This document shows, piece after piece, positions 6,321 to 12,536 of a stretch of 12,536 nucleotides of DNA; within the stretch, counting starts at the first letter, position 1; the number at the start of each line of letters is the position of its first letter. This DNA comes from Rhodobacteraceae bacterium UBA7436 (lineage in GTDB: Bacteria; Pseudomonadota; Alphaproteobacteria; Rhodobacterales; Rhodobacteraceae). A program made the position numbers and the translations under genes. Location: positions 39,823-52,358 of the forward strand of contig DLQI01000061.1 in assembly GCA_002478745.1 (NCBI GenBank), given 5' to 3'. The notes below the pieces were generated by a model. The model did not search any database, was not told where the DNA came from, and saw only the letters and a list, made by a program, of their open reading frames with translations.

Positions 6321-6830
6321 TTATTCTCCTGTCAGGTCTAGTTTTAGAATGTGGCGTTCGTTGCCGTCTTCGTTTTGAGAGGCCTTCACTGTGCGTTCGT
6401 GTTCGAACCCCATTTTGTTCCAAAAGGCGCGCGCGCCGGTGTTCACATCCAGCACCGCAATGCGGATGCACGGCGCGTTGTCGGCGCGCGCCTCGTCAAT
6501 AACGTGTTGCGCAGTTTTGCGCCCCAAACCATCGCCGCGCGCATTGGGGTCCAAAATCAACAGCCCCATGTACCAATGCCCATGTTTTGGATAGTGGCGA
6601 ATGCTGCCTGCAAATCCCGCCAGTGTGCCATCAGGGCGTTCCAATCCGCGCAGAAACCTGTCGTCTGGCCCACAAACAGGAGGGGCATCGTTCAATGTGG
6701 CGTGCACAAACCCGGGGTTGTTGGCTTTGCCTGTTTCCATCTCCACATAGTCGCTGGCGCGGTACATAAGATCGGCGACGCGTGTGTAATCGTCTTTGGC
6801 GTCCAAGGTTACTATTTTAATTTCATCCAT
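6321..6830 (-). CDS. GNAT-family N-acetyltransferase
   Basis: A 169-residue acetyl-CoA-dependent transferase. The acetyl-CoA-binding motif A is visible as LLILDPNARGDGLGRKTA (about 90-107), with R98-G-D-G-L-G103 holding the pyrophosphate. Motif B follows as the segment ending GARAFWNKMGFE (about 132-143), and the protein ends in a strand typical of the family. The first 60 residues are unlike common GNATs and may form the acceptor site. Start ATG 6830 overlaps the end of the aldehyde dehydrogenase gene by eight bases; a longer frame reaching 6896 would lie wholly inside that gene and is not favoured. Its place between ALDH and SDR suggests it acetylates an amine or amino acid in the same pathway, or an antimetabolite. 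That is inference; no acceptor can be named. Confidence 0.85.
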   Translation of the reverse strand: MDEIKIVTLDAKDDYTRVADLMYRASDYVEMETGKANNPGFVHATLNDAPPVCGPDDRFLRGLERPDGTLAGFAGSIRHYPKHGHWYMGLLILDPNARGDGLGRKTAQHVIDEARADNAPCIRIAVLDVNTGARAFWNKMGFEHERTVKASQNEDGNERHILKLDLTGE

Positions 6831-8277
6831 GATGTGCTGCCACCGTCTTGAGAGTTGAAAAACCGTATAGTGCCTCGAACCCTTTTTCGCGTCCATGGCC
6901 AGATAGACCTACGCCGCCAAAGGGCAGTTCAACACCACCACCCGCGCCGTAGTTGTTGATGAACACCTGACCTGCGCGCAAGCGTTTGGCGAGGCGCATT
7001 TGGCGCGCGCCGTCTTTGGACCAGATTGAGGCGACAAGGCCAAAGTCAGTGCCATTGGCGATTTTGACGGCGTCTTCTTCGGTGTCAAAGGGGATCACCA
7101 CTTGGACGGGGCCAAAGATCTCTTGCTGTGCCAGTTCGTGATTTGGATCAACATCCGCGAACAAGGTTGGGGGAACATATGCGCCACCGATCGGGGCACC
7201 TGGTGCCACAACGCCAACGGCAACCTTGTTCAAATCAGCGCCACGGGCCAAGAACCCTTCGACAATTTCCTTTTGGCGCAGGGACACCAGTGGCCCCACA
7301 TCCAGATCATCGCCTGCGGGGCCAACGCGCAATTCACCGTAACGTTTTGCCATGCGCGCAACGACGTCATCATAGACCCCGCGTTGCACCAAGATGCGCG
7401 AGGATGCGGAACAGGTTTGTCCTGCATTCTGAATCCCTGCGTTCACAAGGAAAGGCAGGGCGGCGTCTAGATCCGCATCATCAAACACCAGTTGCGGGGA
7501 TTTCCCGCCCAGTTCCAAGGTGACAGGCACCGCGTTTTGGGCTGATGTCGATTGGATCAACTTGCCCACACCCACAGAGCCCGTGAAGGAAATGTGATGC
7601 ACCAATGGATGGGCGGTAAGGGCCGCACCCGCTTCGGCCCCAAGGCCCGAAACCACGTTTAACGCCCCATCGGGCAATCCCGCTTGGCAACAGATTTCAG
7701 CAAAGGTGAGGGCGGTTAAACAGGCCTCTTCCGCTGGTTTCAAAACGGCGGCGTTGCCCATGGCAAGGGCGGCACCAACAGAGCGTCCGATGATCTGCAT
7801 CGGGTAATTCCACGGGATGATATGGCCCGTAACCCCGTGAGGTTCGCGCATGGTATAGACGGTATAGCCCTCAAGAAACGGGATCGTCGCGCCATGAATT
7901 TTGTCCACGGCGCCTGCGTAAAATTCCATATAGCGGGCAAGGGCAACAACATCTGCGCGGGCTTGTTTGACGGGTTTGCCCACGTCCATGGATTCAAGGG
8001 TGGTTAATTCGTCAATGTTTTCAAGGACCAGTTCACCAATGCGGTGCAGGATGCGTCCCCGTTCAAACGCCGCCAATTCACCCCACGCACCCTCCAGTGC
8101 TGCATCCGCAGCGGCAACTGCGCGGTCAATGTCCGCCGCGTTGCCCCGTGCGATGTCGCATATGGTGGTTCCGTCTGATGGGTTTTTCAACGCAAGCGTT
8201 TGGCCCGACAGCGCGGGCACCCATTTATTGGCGATAAAGCAATGGGTGGGGTCGATATTGAGCGGGCGAATAGTCAT
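6823..8277 (-). CDS. NAD(P)-dependent aldehyde dehydrogenase
   Basis: A 484-residue ALDH-superfamily enzyme oxidising an aldehyde to the acid. Counting from ATG 8277, the key residues are N157 in PWNYP, K180 in VLKPAEE, the general base E255 in LELGGKSPQ, and the nucleophile C289 in NAGQTCSASSR. EIFGPV and the closing LPFGGVGLSGHGREKG motifs are intact. The sequence is most like the betaine-aldehyde/gamma-aminobutyraldehyde/general ALDH branch, but the substrate is open. ATG 8277 is chosen because AGGA precedes it by seven bases; an in-frame TTG at 8295 is weaker. It follows the GMC dehydrogenase on the same strand after a 106-base hairpin-rich gap, a classic alcohol-to-aldehyde-to-acid pairing. 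Its last eight bases overlap the GNAT start. Confidence 0.95.
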   Translation of the reverse strand: MTIRPLNIDPTHCFIANKWVPALSGQTLALKNPSDGTTICDIARGNAADIDRAVAAADAALEGAWGELAAFERGRILHRIGELVLENIDELTTLESMDVGKPVKQARADVVALARYMEFYAGAVDKIHGATIPFLEGYTVYTMREPHGVTGHIIPWNYPMQIIGRSVGAALAMGNAAVLKPAEEACLTALTFAEICCQAGLPDGALNVVSGLGAEAGAALTAHPLVHHISFTGSVGVGKLIQSTSAQNAVPVTLELGGKSPQLVFDDADLDAALPFLVNAGIQNAGQTCSASSRILVQRGVYDDVVARMAKRYGELRVGPAGDDLDVGPLVSLRQKEIVEGFLARGADLNKVAVGVVAPGAPIGGAYVPPTLFADVDPNHELAQQEIFGPVQVVIPFDTEEDAVKIANGTDFGLVASIWSKDGARQMRLAKRLRAGQVFINNYGAGGGVELPFGGVGLSGHGREKGFEALYGFSTLKTVAAHHG

Positions 8278-8383
8278 CCGGATGTCCTGTCGCAAAGCGT
8301 CTCCCCTCTAGCGCGAGGGGCGTGTTACGGTTAGATTATCGTAACACTACGCATATGCAACACAGGGCGATTACCGCCGTAGA
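8278..8383 (-). promoter_or_regulatory. Structured spacer between GMC and ALDH genes
   Basis: This 106-base gap contains three inverted repeats. GTGTTACG/CGTAACAC (8322-8329 and 8340-8347) has an 8-bp stem and 10-base loop. CCCCTC/GAGGGG (8303-8308 and 8315-8320) has a 6-base loop. GGCG/CGCC (8366-8369 and 8375-8378) is small. The 8-bp palindrome GCATATGC lies at 8351-8358. No T-run follows any stem, so attenuation, RNA processing or protection of the upstream message is more likely than full termination. An internal promoter is not excluded. Confidence 0.45.
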
Positions 8384-9979
8384 TTAAGCGTCCGCTAGGA
8401 TCATCTTGGCGCAGTTTTCGCCGATCATGATCGCAGGGGCGTTGGTGTTGCCCGATACGATTTCTGGCATGATCGAACAGTCCGCGACCCGCAAACCGCT
8501 GATGCCATGCACGCGCAGTTTCGCGTCCACTACGGCATCTTGCCCGCTGCCCATCTTGCAGGTGCCGGTGGGGTGATAGATCGATGCGGTGTTGTTGCGC
8601 GCCCAATCAAGGGTGGCGTCATAGTCTTCGATATCCAGATCCGCGTGGGGGCGGTATTCTTGGGATATTTTGTTGGCGAGTGGCGCATGTTTGGCGATTG
8701 TGCGGGCGATGTTCACGCCTGCCACAACCGTGCGGCAATCGGTTTCGGTGGACAGGTAGTTTGGAATGATCTTGGGATAGACCTGACCATCGCCTGAGGC
8801 CAAACGGATTTCCCCACGGCTTTCCGGGCGTAACTGACAGACCGACATGGTGAACGCCGAGAACTTGTCGGCCCCCTTACCAGGGTTTTCGGCAGATAGG
8901 GGTTGGACGTGGAATTGCACATCCGGCGTTTCCAAGTCTTTGCGTGTTTTCATGAAACCGGTGGCAAGGCTGGCGGCCATCGTCATTGGGCCTGTGCGAC
9001 TCGTAATATATTTTATACCAATCTTGGCCTGCCCAAACAGACTGCCGACTTCGTCGTTCAGGGTTGGTTCATTACATTTATAAACCAAACGGGCCTGCAG
9101 GTGGTCCTGCATGTTCTTGCCCACGCCATTCAAATCTTTTTTAACCTCAATGCCGTGCTCTTGCAGTTGGGCGGTTTCGCCGATGCCTGACAACATGAGC
9201 AACTGAGGGGAGTTGATAGACCCGCCGCTTAGAATCACCTCGCGGTTGGCTTTCACCACCACTTCGGCACCGCTGCGGTCTTTATAGGTGACACCAGTTG
9301 CCACACCGTTTTCGATATTCACCTTTTGCACTTGGGCATGGGTGACGATCTGCAAATTTGAACGGCTGCGGGCAGGGTTTAGGTAGGCAACGGCCGTGGA
9401 ACAGCGTCGCCCGTTCTTTGATGTCAGTTGGAAAAAGCCAACGCCCTCTTGGGTTTCACCGTTGTAATCGGAGTTGAAAGGGTAACCCGCCGCTTGCGCC
9501 GCTTCGACCCATGCGTCTGTGATAGGGCGTTGAATGCGCATGTTGGACACAGACAATGGACCGTCGTCACCGTGATAGTCATTCGCACCGCGTTCGTTAT
9601 TTTCTGCCTTTTTGAAAAGGGGAAGCACATCATCCCACGACCAGCCCGTGTTGCCCATTTGGGCCCAGCGATCATAGTCCTGCGCCTGACCGCGCACATA
9701 TAAAAGACCGTTAAGTGAGGAAGAGCCGCCCAGAACCTTGCCGCGCGGCCATTCAATGGAACGACCATTTAGGCCAGCGTCTGGTTCAGTCTTGTAGCAC
9801 CAGTCGACGTTTGGATTGTGAATCGTCTTGAAATAGCCAACTGGGATGTGAATCCACGGATTTAGGTCGCGACCACCCGCTTCTAGCAAAATAACTTTGT
9901 TTAAGGGATTGGCGCTTAATCTATTGGCTAAAACACAGCCAGCAGAGCCAGCACCAACAATAATATAGTCCGCTTCCAC
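8384..9979 (-). CDS. GMC-family FAD-dependent alcohol/choline-type dehydrogenase
   Basis: A 531-residue flavoprotein that oxidises a primary alcohol to an aldehyde and passes electrons to an acceptor. The FAD-binding Rossmann motif GAGSAG at 9-14 begins the protein and E33 (LLEAGG) binds the ribose. The GMC signature WPRGKVLGGSSSLNG follows. The catalytic pair is H469 in YHPTGTCKMG and N513 in SGNTNAP, spaced 44 residues apart as in choline oxidase. Length fits BetA, AlkJ and polyethylene-glycol dehydrogenase relatives; I cannot choose among them. GTG 9979 is preferred because GGGAGA precedes it by six bases; upstream in-frame ATGs at 10000, 10027 and 10060 lack such a site. It is first in an operon with ALDH, GNAT and SDR, and diverges from the TRAP transporter. 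Confidence 0.93.
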   Translation of the reverse strand: MEADYIIVGAGSAGCVLANRLSANPLNKVILLEAGGRDLNPWIHIPVGYFKTIHNPNVDWCYKTEPDAGLNGRSIEWPRGKVLGGSSSLNGLLYVRGQAQDYDRWAQMGNTGWSWDDVLPLFKKAENNERGANDYHGDDGPLSVSNMRIQRPITDAWVEAAQAAGYPFNSDYNGETQEGVGFFQLTSKNGRRCSTAVAYLNPARSRSNLQIVTHAQVQKVNIENGVATGVTYKDRSGAEVVVKANREVILSGGSINSPQLLMLSGIGETAQLQEHGIEVKKDLNGVGKNMQDHLQARLVYKCNEPTLNDEVGSLFGQAKIGIKYITSRTGPMTMAASLATGFMKTRKDLETPDVQFHVQPLSAENPGKGADKFSAFTMSVCQLRPESRGEIRLASGDGQVYPKIIPNYLSTETDCRTVVAGVNIARTIAKHAPLANKISQEYRPHADLDIEDYDATLDWARNNTASIYHPTGTCKMGSGQDAVVDAKLRVHGISGLRVADCSIMPEIVSGNTNAPAIMIGENCAKMILADA

Positions 9980-10084
9980 AAGGATTCTCCCGACTGCCAT
10001 AATTAAGGCTATACAGATTGAATTTACCATAATACACTTTTTTGATAATAAAAGTCTCATTAATTGACAATAGGGAGAAATGTC
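9980..10084. promoter_or_regulatory. Divergent promoter region between GMC operon and TRAP operon
   Basis: A 105-base AT-rich gap between two divergent starts. Both genes have the same ribosome-binding site, GGGAGA, six bases from their start codons. CCATAAT is directly repeated at 9997-10003 and 10028-10034. TTGAAT at 10018-10023 could be a plus-strand -35 box, but no -10 box is well spaced. TTTTTTGATA at 10038-10047 also occurs at 5421-5430, overlapping the lacI operator. Shared control of transporter and enzymes is likely from the layout but no operator is certain. Confidence 0.45.
9986..9991 (-). promoter_or_regulatory. Ribosome-binding site deciding the GMC start
   Basis: On the minus strand this reads GGGAGA, six bases before GTG 9979. 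It makes the GTG the likely start, with the FAD motif beginning at residue 9, and argues against the longer N-termini that would add a hydrophobic stretch. Confidence 0.6.
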
Positions 10085-11317
10085 ATGGGAATTAACGGTA
10101 GAATCGGGAATCTATCCCGTCGCGATCTATTTCGCGTAGCAGGCAAGTACGGCATGAGCTCAACGCTCATGGCAGCGGGGGGCTTCGGGGGAGCGATGAG
10201 CCTTGCAAACTTGGCTACTGCAGCAGAATCCACGTATGAAAAGCGTTTCTCAAAACCAGCGAAACACACATTCAAATTTGGTGCTGCTGGCTTCAACCAA
10301 CGCAACCTTTTGATCGAACGCGCAGGCGCTTTGGAATTCGCACGCGACCTCGAAGCACGTACAGACGGTGAGATTCGCATCGAATTCATCGGCGACAACC
10401 AAATCTGCGGTCAAACATCCTGCGTTGAGAAATGTCAGCAAGGCATCGTAGACTTCTACGCGGCCTCCACACAGAACTCAGCCGGTGGTGCACCGTACTT
10501 GAACGTACTTGATTACGCGTACATGTTCCGTAACCGCGCTGACCAATACCACTTCTTGTATTCACCAGCGTCTGCAGCGTTGCTTCGTGAGCCTTATGAA
10601 AAACGCCACGGTCTAAAACTGTTGTTCTCACACGCTGAACTTCGCGGCATCCAGTTGGGTCTCGCTTGGGAAGATAAGCCAACGGTAACGTCTGTTGAAG
10701 ATCTTGCAGGGACAAAGAACCGCGTAACAGGTACACAGCTTGGCCGTATCGCCATGAAAGCTTTGAACTTGAACCCAGTTCCAGTTGCTTGGGAAGAAAC
10801 ACTTGATGGCCTAAAGCAGGGCTTGATCGATGGTGCAGAAACATGGGCGTCTGCTGTTGCTTACGCAAACATGTCACCAGTTGTTTCCCAGTCCGTACAC
10901 TTGAACTTCTTCTGTGGTACAGAAGCGACTTCAATGAATGCTGGCGTATTCGATAGCCTGTCAGGCGATCTACAAGACGCAGTTCTGGAATCTTCTTACT
11001 GGGCGCAAACACACGTTCAAGCGGCGAATGAGGCTGCACTTGTGAAAACTGTTGGTCAATCTGATCCACAGCTTCCAGGTACAATCTTCGCGCAAAACAA
11101 CGTGCGTAACGCATTCTTGTCCGACGCTGAGATCAAGAAAGCGGAAGAAATGTGCTCACCTGAGTTCCAACCACAGTTGTGGGAAGACTGGCGCGAGCGC
11201 CTTAACGGCTGGTCCGGCGGCCGTGACACGTACCAAGAAATCTATGACGAAGTGCGTACAATTTCTGGAGATACTCTGCCAGAAAATGTTGAACCACGTC
11301 GTTGGTGGAAAGGCTAA
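10085..11317 (+). CDS. TRAP transporter solute-binding protein (DctP family), Tat-exported
   Basis: A 410-residue periplasmic receptor that delivers a solute to the TRAP membrane subunits. The N-terminus has a twin-arginine motif SRRDLF at 11-16, a hydrophobic stretch to about 43 and a likely cleavage site near ATAAES (44-49), implying folded export. The mature part fits DctP: residues 213-214 (NRVTG segment) supply the conserved arginine that usually salt-bridges a substrate carboxylate, followed by VAWEETLDGLKQGLIDGAE. Unusual for the family is a cysteine cluster C108, C113, C117, with further cysteines at 277 and 357. ATG 10085 is preferred over the in-frame TTG at 10064 because GGGAGA at 10073-10078 precedes it. 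Third codon positions are visibly richer in A and T (ACA, CCA, TCA, GTA) than in neighbouring genes. The ligand is unknown. Confidence 0.92.
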   Translation: MGINGRIGNLSRRDLFRVAGKYGMSSTLMAAGGFGGAMSLANLATAAESTYEKRFSKPAKHTFKFGAAGFNQRNLLIERAGALEFARDLEARTDGEIRIEFIGDNQICGQTSCVEKCQQGIVDFYAASTQNSAGGAPYLNVLDYAYMFRNRADQYHFLYSPASAALLREPYEKRHGLKLLFSHAELRGIQLGLAWEDKPTVTSVEDLAGTKNRVTGTQLGRIAMKALNLNPVPVAWEETLDGLKQGLIDGAETWASAVAYANMSPVVSQSVHLNFFCGTEATSMNAGVFDSLSGDLQDAVLESSYWAQTHVQAANEAALVKTVGQSDPQLPGTIFAQNNVRNAFLSDAEIKKAEEMCSPEFQPQLWEDWRERLNGWSGGRDTYQEIYDEVRTISGDTLPENVEPRRWWKG

Positions 11318-11331
11318 TCCACGCGGATTAG
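11314..11331 (+). terminator. Small hairpin over the binding-protein stop codon
   Basis: CTAATCC (11314-11320) pairs perfectly with GGATTAG (11325-11331) around the loop ACGC, and TTTT follows. The stop codon TAA lies in the 5' arm. It is directly followed by a stronger terminator, so the pair may act in tandem or protect the 3' end of the message. Confidence 0.5.
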
Positions 11332-11336
11332 TTTTG

Positions 11337-11370
11337 GGCCGATCCGTTTTTTGCGGGTCGGCCTTTTTTT
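11337..11370 (+). terminator. Rho-independent terminator between TRAP binding protein and membrane subunits
   Basis: GGCCGATCCG (11337-11346) pairs with CGGGTCGGCC (11354-11363), ten pairs including one G-T wobble, around a seven-base loop, followed directly by seven T (11364-11370). This is a textbook intrinsic terminator. It separates the solute-binding protein from the membrane subunits, so it should give more binding protein than permease if read-through is partial, or the downstream genes have their own promoter. Confidence 0.85.
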
Positions 11371-11470
11371 ATAGCTTTTTAGAAAAAAGACGATGACATT
11401 CAAAGTGTGCACTAACAGGAGGGAGAACCTGTCGTGTGGTCTTTAGATGTTAAAAGGGGGGATACCTAAT
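11371..11470 (+). promoter_or_regulatory. Leader region of the TRAP membrane-subunit genes
   Basis: After the terminator the sequence holds an A/T inverted repeat CTTTTT-AGA-AAAAAG (about 11375-11389), then a strong Shine-Dalgarno AGGAGGGAGA at 11417-11426, then a second one (AAAAGGGGGG, 11451-11460) for the small subunit. No convincing -35/-10 pair is visible. Confidence 0.45.
11434..11469 (+). CDS. Possible 11-codon leader peptide upstream of the TRAP small subunit
   Basis: GTG 11434 is placed seven bases after the strong site AGGAGGGAGA and opens a frame reading MWSLDVKRGDT before TAA at 11467-11469. The stop is one base before the ATG of the small membrane subunit (11471), in a different frame from it. 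The subunit itself cannot start upstream because a TAG at 11444-11446 closes its frame, so the strong ribosome-binding site is otherwise unused. It could couple translation of the permease genes or act as a regulatory leader. It has no run of one amino acid that would mark a classical attenuator. Existence of translation is inferred. Confidence 0.4.
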   Translation: MWSLDVKRGDT

Positions 11471-12139
11471 ATGTCGATTTGGTCCGAAGCAGCAGCCATT
11501 ATACCTGCCATCATGTCTGGTGACTCGTGGGAAATGAATACTGCGTTCAAGAAAGATGGAATGTGGTTGTTCAGTGCGGTGCTCACACTACTTGGCGGCA
11601 TTCTTGCGCATAACATTTTCAAATATGTGCCCTTTATTGAGCGTCACTTAGAGCGCACCATTGCGGTCGCGATGTACATCATGATTGCAGCAATCATTTT
11701 CTGGGGTGTGGTCGACCGGTTTGTGTTTTCAAACCAGTGGTCTGGATCAACAACCATCCCACCGTTCCTATTCATGGTCATGGCGTGGTTCGCCTGTTCC
11801 TATAACGTGAAATTGCGCACGCACCTTAGTTTTAGCGAATTCCGCTCAAAGATGTCCCCACGCAACCAAATGGGTGTTCTTTCAATGGACACGGTTCTGT
11901 GGCTTGGCTTTTGCTTGCTGGCAATTACCACTTCGCTTCGGTTCACGGTGCTTTCCGCTCAGAACTTTCAGATGGTCGACGGTGTCGATGACACGATGAA
12001 ATGGTGGTTCTACATCACTGTGCCAATCGCGTTCACCATGATGTCAGGCCGTGTAATCGGTAACTGGCTAGAGGATTTTGGCAACTACAGATCCGGAAAC
12101 ACAATTATCAAACAAGCCGTAATTGGGGGGGATGTCTAA
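11471..12139 (+). CDS. TRAP transporter small membrane subunit (DctQ family)
   Basis: A 222-residue inner-membrane protein that forms the Q part of the TRAP permease. Hydrophobic segments are visible at about 31-50, 64-86, 95-112, 139-161 and 178-197, one more than the usual four, so one may be amphipathic or re-entrant. The region after the third segment, YNVKLRTHLSF, corresponds to the conserved cytoplasmic loop of DctQ proteins. Start ATG 11471 is chosen because AAAAGGGGGG (11451-11460) lies ten bases before it; the in-frame ATG at 11447 precedes that site. Its stop TAA overlaps the large-subunit ATG by one base (TAATG), so the two are translationally coupled. It lies behind a terminator and a possible leader peptide, which suggests lower or regulated expression relative to the binding protein. 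Confidence 0.88.
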   Translation: MSIWSEAAAIIPAIMSGDSWEMNTAFKKDGMWLFSAVLTLLGGILAHNIFKYVPFIERHLERTIAVAMYIMIAAIIFWGVVDRFVFSNQWSGSTTIPPFLFMVMAWFACSYNVKLRTHLSFSEFRSKMSPRNQMGVLSMDTVLWLGFCLLAITTSLRFTVLSAQNFQMVDGVDDTMKWWFYITVPIAFTMMSGRVIGNWLEDFGNYRSGNTIIKQAVIGGDV

Positions 12140-12536
12140 TGACCGACGCAACATGGATCACGCTTATTTCGCTGGGCGTCACGATGTTCTTCATGCTGGG
12201 CACACCTGTCTTGCTGGTTATCTTTTACTGGGTGGTGGGCTGTAGCTTTGTCATCGACCTTCCACTCGACAACACAGGCAACGAGTTGCTGAACGTGTTC
12301 AACAAGGGGTTTGCTCTGCTCGCAATGCCGCTGTTCATCCTAACAGGGGACTTGATCAACCAATCAGGGATCGCGCGACGATTATCGGACTTTGCCTACT
12401 CTTGCTTGGGCTGGCTGCGCGGCGGTCTTGCAATGGCGGCGATCTCAGCTTGTGGTTTGTTCGCAGCGATCTCTGGATCAAACTCTGCGACAACTGCAAC
12501 AATCGGTTCAATGCTACACCCAGAAATGGTCAAAGG
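12139..12536 (+). CDS. TRAP transporter large membrane subunit (DctM family), 5' part
   Basis: The first 132 codons of the M subunit, open at the right edge. Translation begins MTDATWITLISLGVTMFFML, a transmembrane helix, and continues through the conserved segment ALLAMPLFILTGDLINQSG and then GLAMAAISACGLFAAISGSN with SATTATIGSML. These are the hallmark DctM pore sequences; the GxFxAxSGSN stretch is the sodium/substrate-binding loop region in TRAP permeases. Full-length members have about 430 residues or more, so roughly two thirds is missing from the window. A GGGGGG run at 12125-12131 serves as ribosome-binding site, inside the end of the small-subunit gene. It completes the three-part TRAP system, which imports a solute using a sodium gradient (family knowledge). 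Confidence 0.93.
   Translation, partial: MTDATWITLISLGVTMFFMLGTPVLLVIFYWVVGCSFVIDLPLDNTGNELLNVFNKGFALLAMPLFILTGDLINQSGIARRLSDFAYSCLGWLRGGLAMAAISACGLFAAISGSNSATTATIGSMLHPEMVK

Noticed and set aside
6351..6851. A 166-codon plus-strand frame opposite the GNAT gene
   Set aside because: It is entirely antisense to a gene with a clear acetyl-CoA motif; the product shows no domain.
9980..10060. Longer N-terminus for the GMC protein with a hydrophobic, signal-like stretch (starts at 10060, 10027 or 10000)
   Set aside because: None of these ATGs has a good ribosome-binding site, while GTG 9979 has GGGAGA at six bases and places the FAD motif where the family has it.
10064..10069. TTGACA, a perfect -35 consensus, just before the TRAP binding-protein gene
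   Set aside because: It is only 15 bases before the start codon ATG at 10085 and overlaps the ribosome-binding region, so it cannot serve as -35 for this gene; no gene-proximal -10 follows.
10386..11114. A 242-codon open frame antisense to the TRAP binding-protein gene
   Set aside because: It lies wholly within a clear gene, its product has no recognisable domain and low-complexity-like composition, and the biased codon use of the sense gene explains the absence of stops.
1..12536. Insertion sequences, phage genes, CRISPR array, tRNA or rRNA genes
   Set aside because: I looked for transposase-like frames, regular repeats and tRNA-like cloverleaf segments and saw none. The window is almost fully occupied by metabolic, regulatory and transport genes.

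Overview
The window looks like a chromosomal metabolic region of an alphaproteobacterium, most likely a marine Rhodobacterales (Roseobacter-group) bacterium. That assignment is inference from the gene families (TRAP transporter, GMC dehydrogenase, LLM flavin oxidoreductase, LacI-type regulator beside xylose isomerase), the moderate GC content and the tight gene packing. No rRNA, tRNA, CRISPR array, insertion sequence or phage gene is visible.

Layout. (1) Positions 1-179 (minus) hold the start of an LLM-class flavin monooxygenase that runs off the left edge. It diverges from a GntR/UTRA regulator (291-1001, plus), which is followed 10 bases later by a Gfo/Idh/MocA sugar-type dehydrogenase (1012-2124, plus). 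(2) A minus-strand operon reads lacI-type regulator (start 5366), then xylA (start 4305, 4-base ATGA overlap), then a ProC-like NAD(P)-binding protein (start 2915). Its last stop overlaps the Gfo/Idh stop in a tail-to-tail arrangement. A perfect 16-bp palindrome with a central CG lies about 60 bases upstream of the regulator start and is the obvious operator candidate. (3) A second minus-strand operon reads GMC flavoprotein dehydrogenase (start 9979), aldehyde dehydrogenase (start 8277), GNAT acetyltransferase (start 6830) and SDR dehydrogenase (start 6319). The last three genes touch or overlap. (4) Diverging from the GMC gene is a TRAP transporter operon on the plus strand: a Tat-exported solute-binding protein (10085-11317), the small membrane subunit (11471-12139) and the first 132 codons of the large membrane subunit, which runs off the right edge.

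How it fits together. The TRAP transporter beside GMC, ALDH and SDR enzymes suggests uptake of an alcohol- or polyol-bearing compound followed by stepwise oxidation to an aldehyde and an acid. The substrate cannot be read from sequence. The LacI-xylA unit points to pentose or related aldose isomerisation, but no xylulokinase is in the window. The GntR-Gfo/Idh pair adds another sugar- or polyol-type oxidation under separate control.

The most interesting material lies between genes. It includes tandem terminators and an apparent 11-codon leader peptide between TRAP subunits, a hairpin that buries the ribosome-binding site of the ProC-like gene, a hairpin-rich spacer between GMC and ALDH, and the LacI operator. 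The TRAP binding protein is also unusual in carrying a CX4CX3C cysteine cluster together with a Tat signal. I see no clear evidence of a wholly new biological system; the catabolic module and the leader/attenuator features are the best leads.
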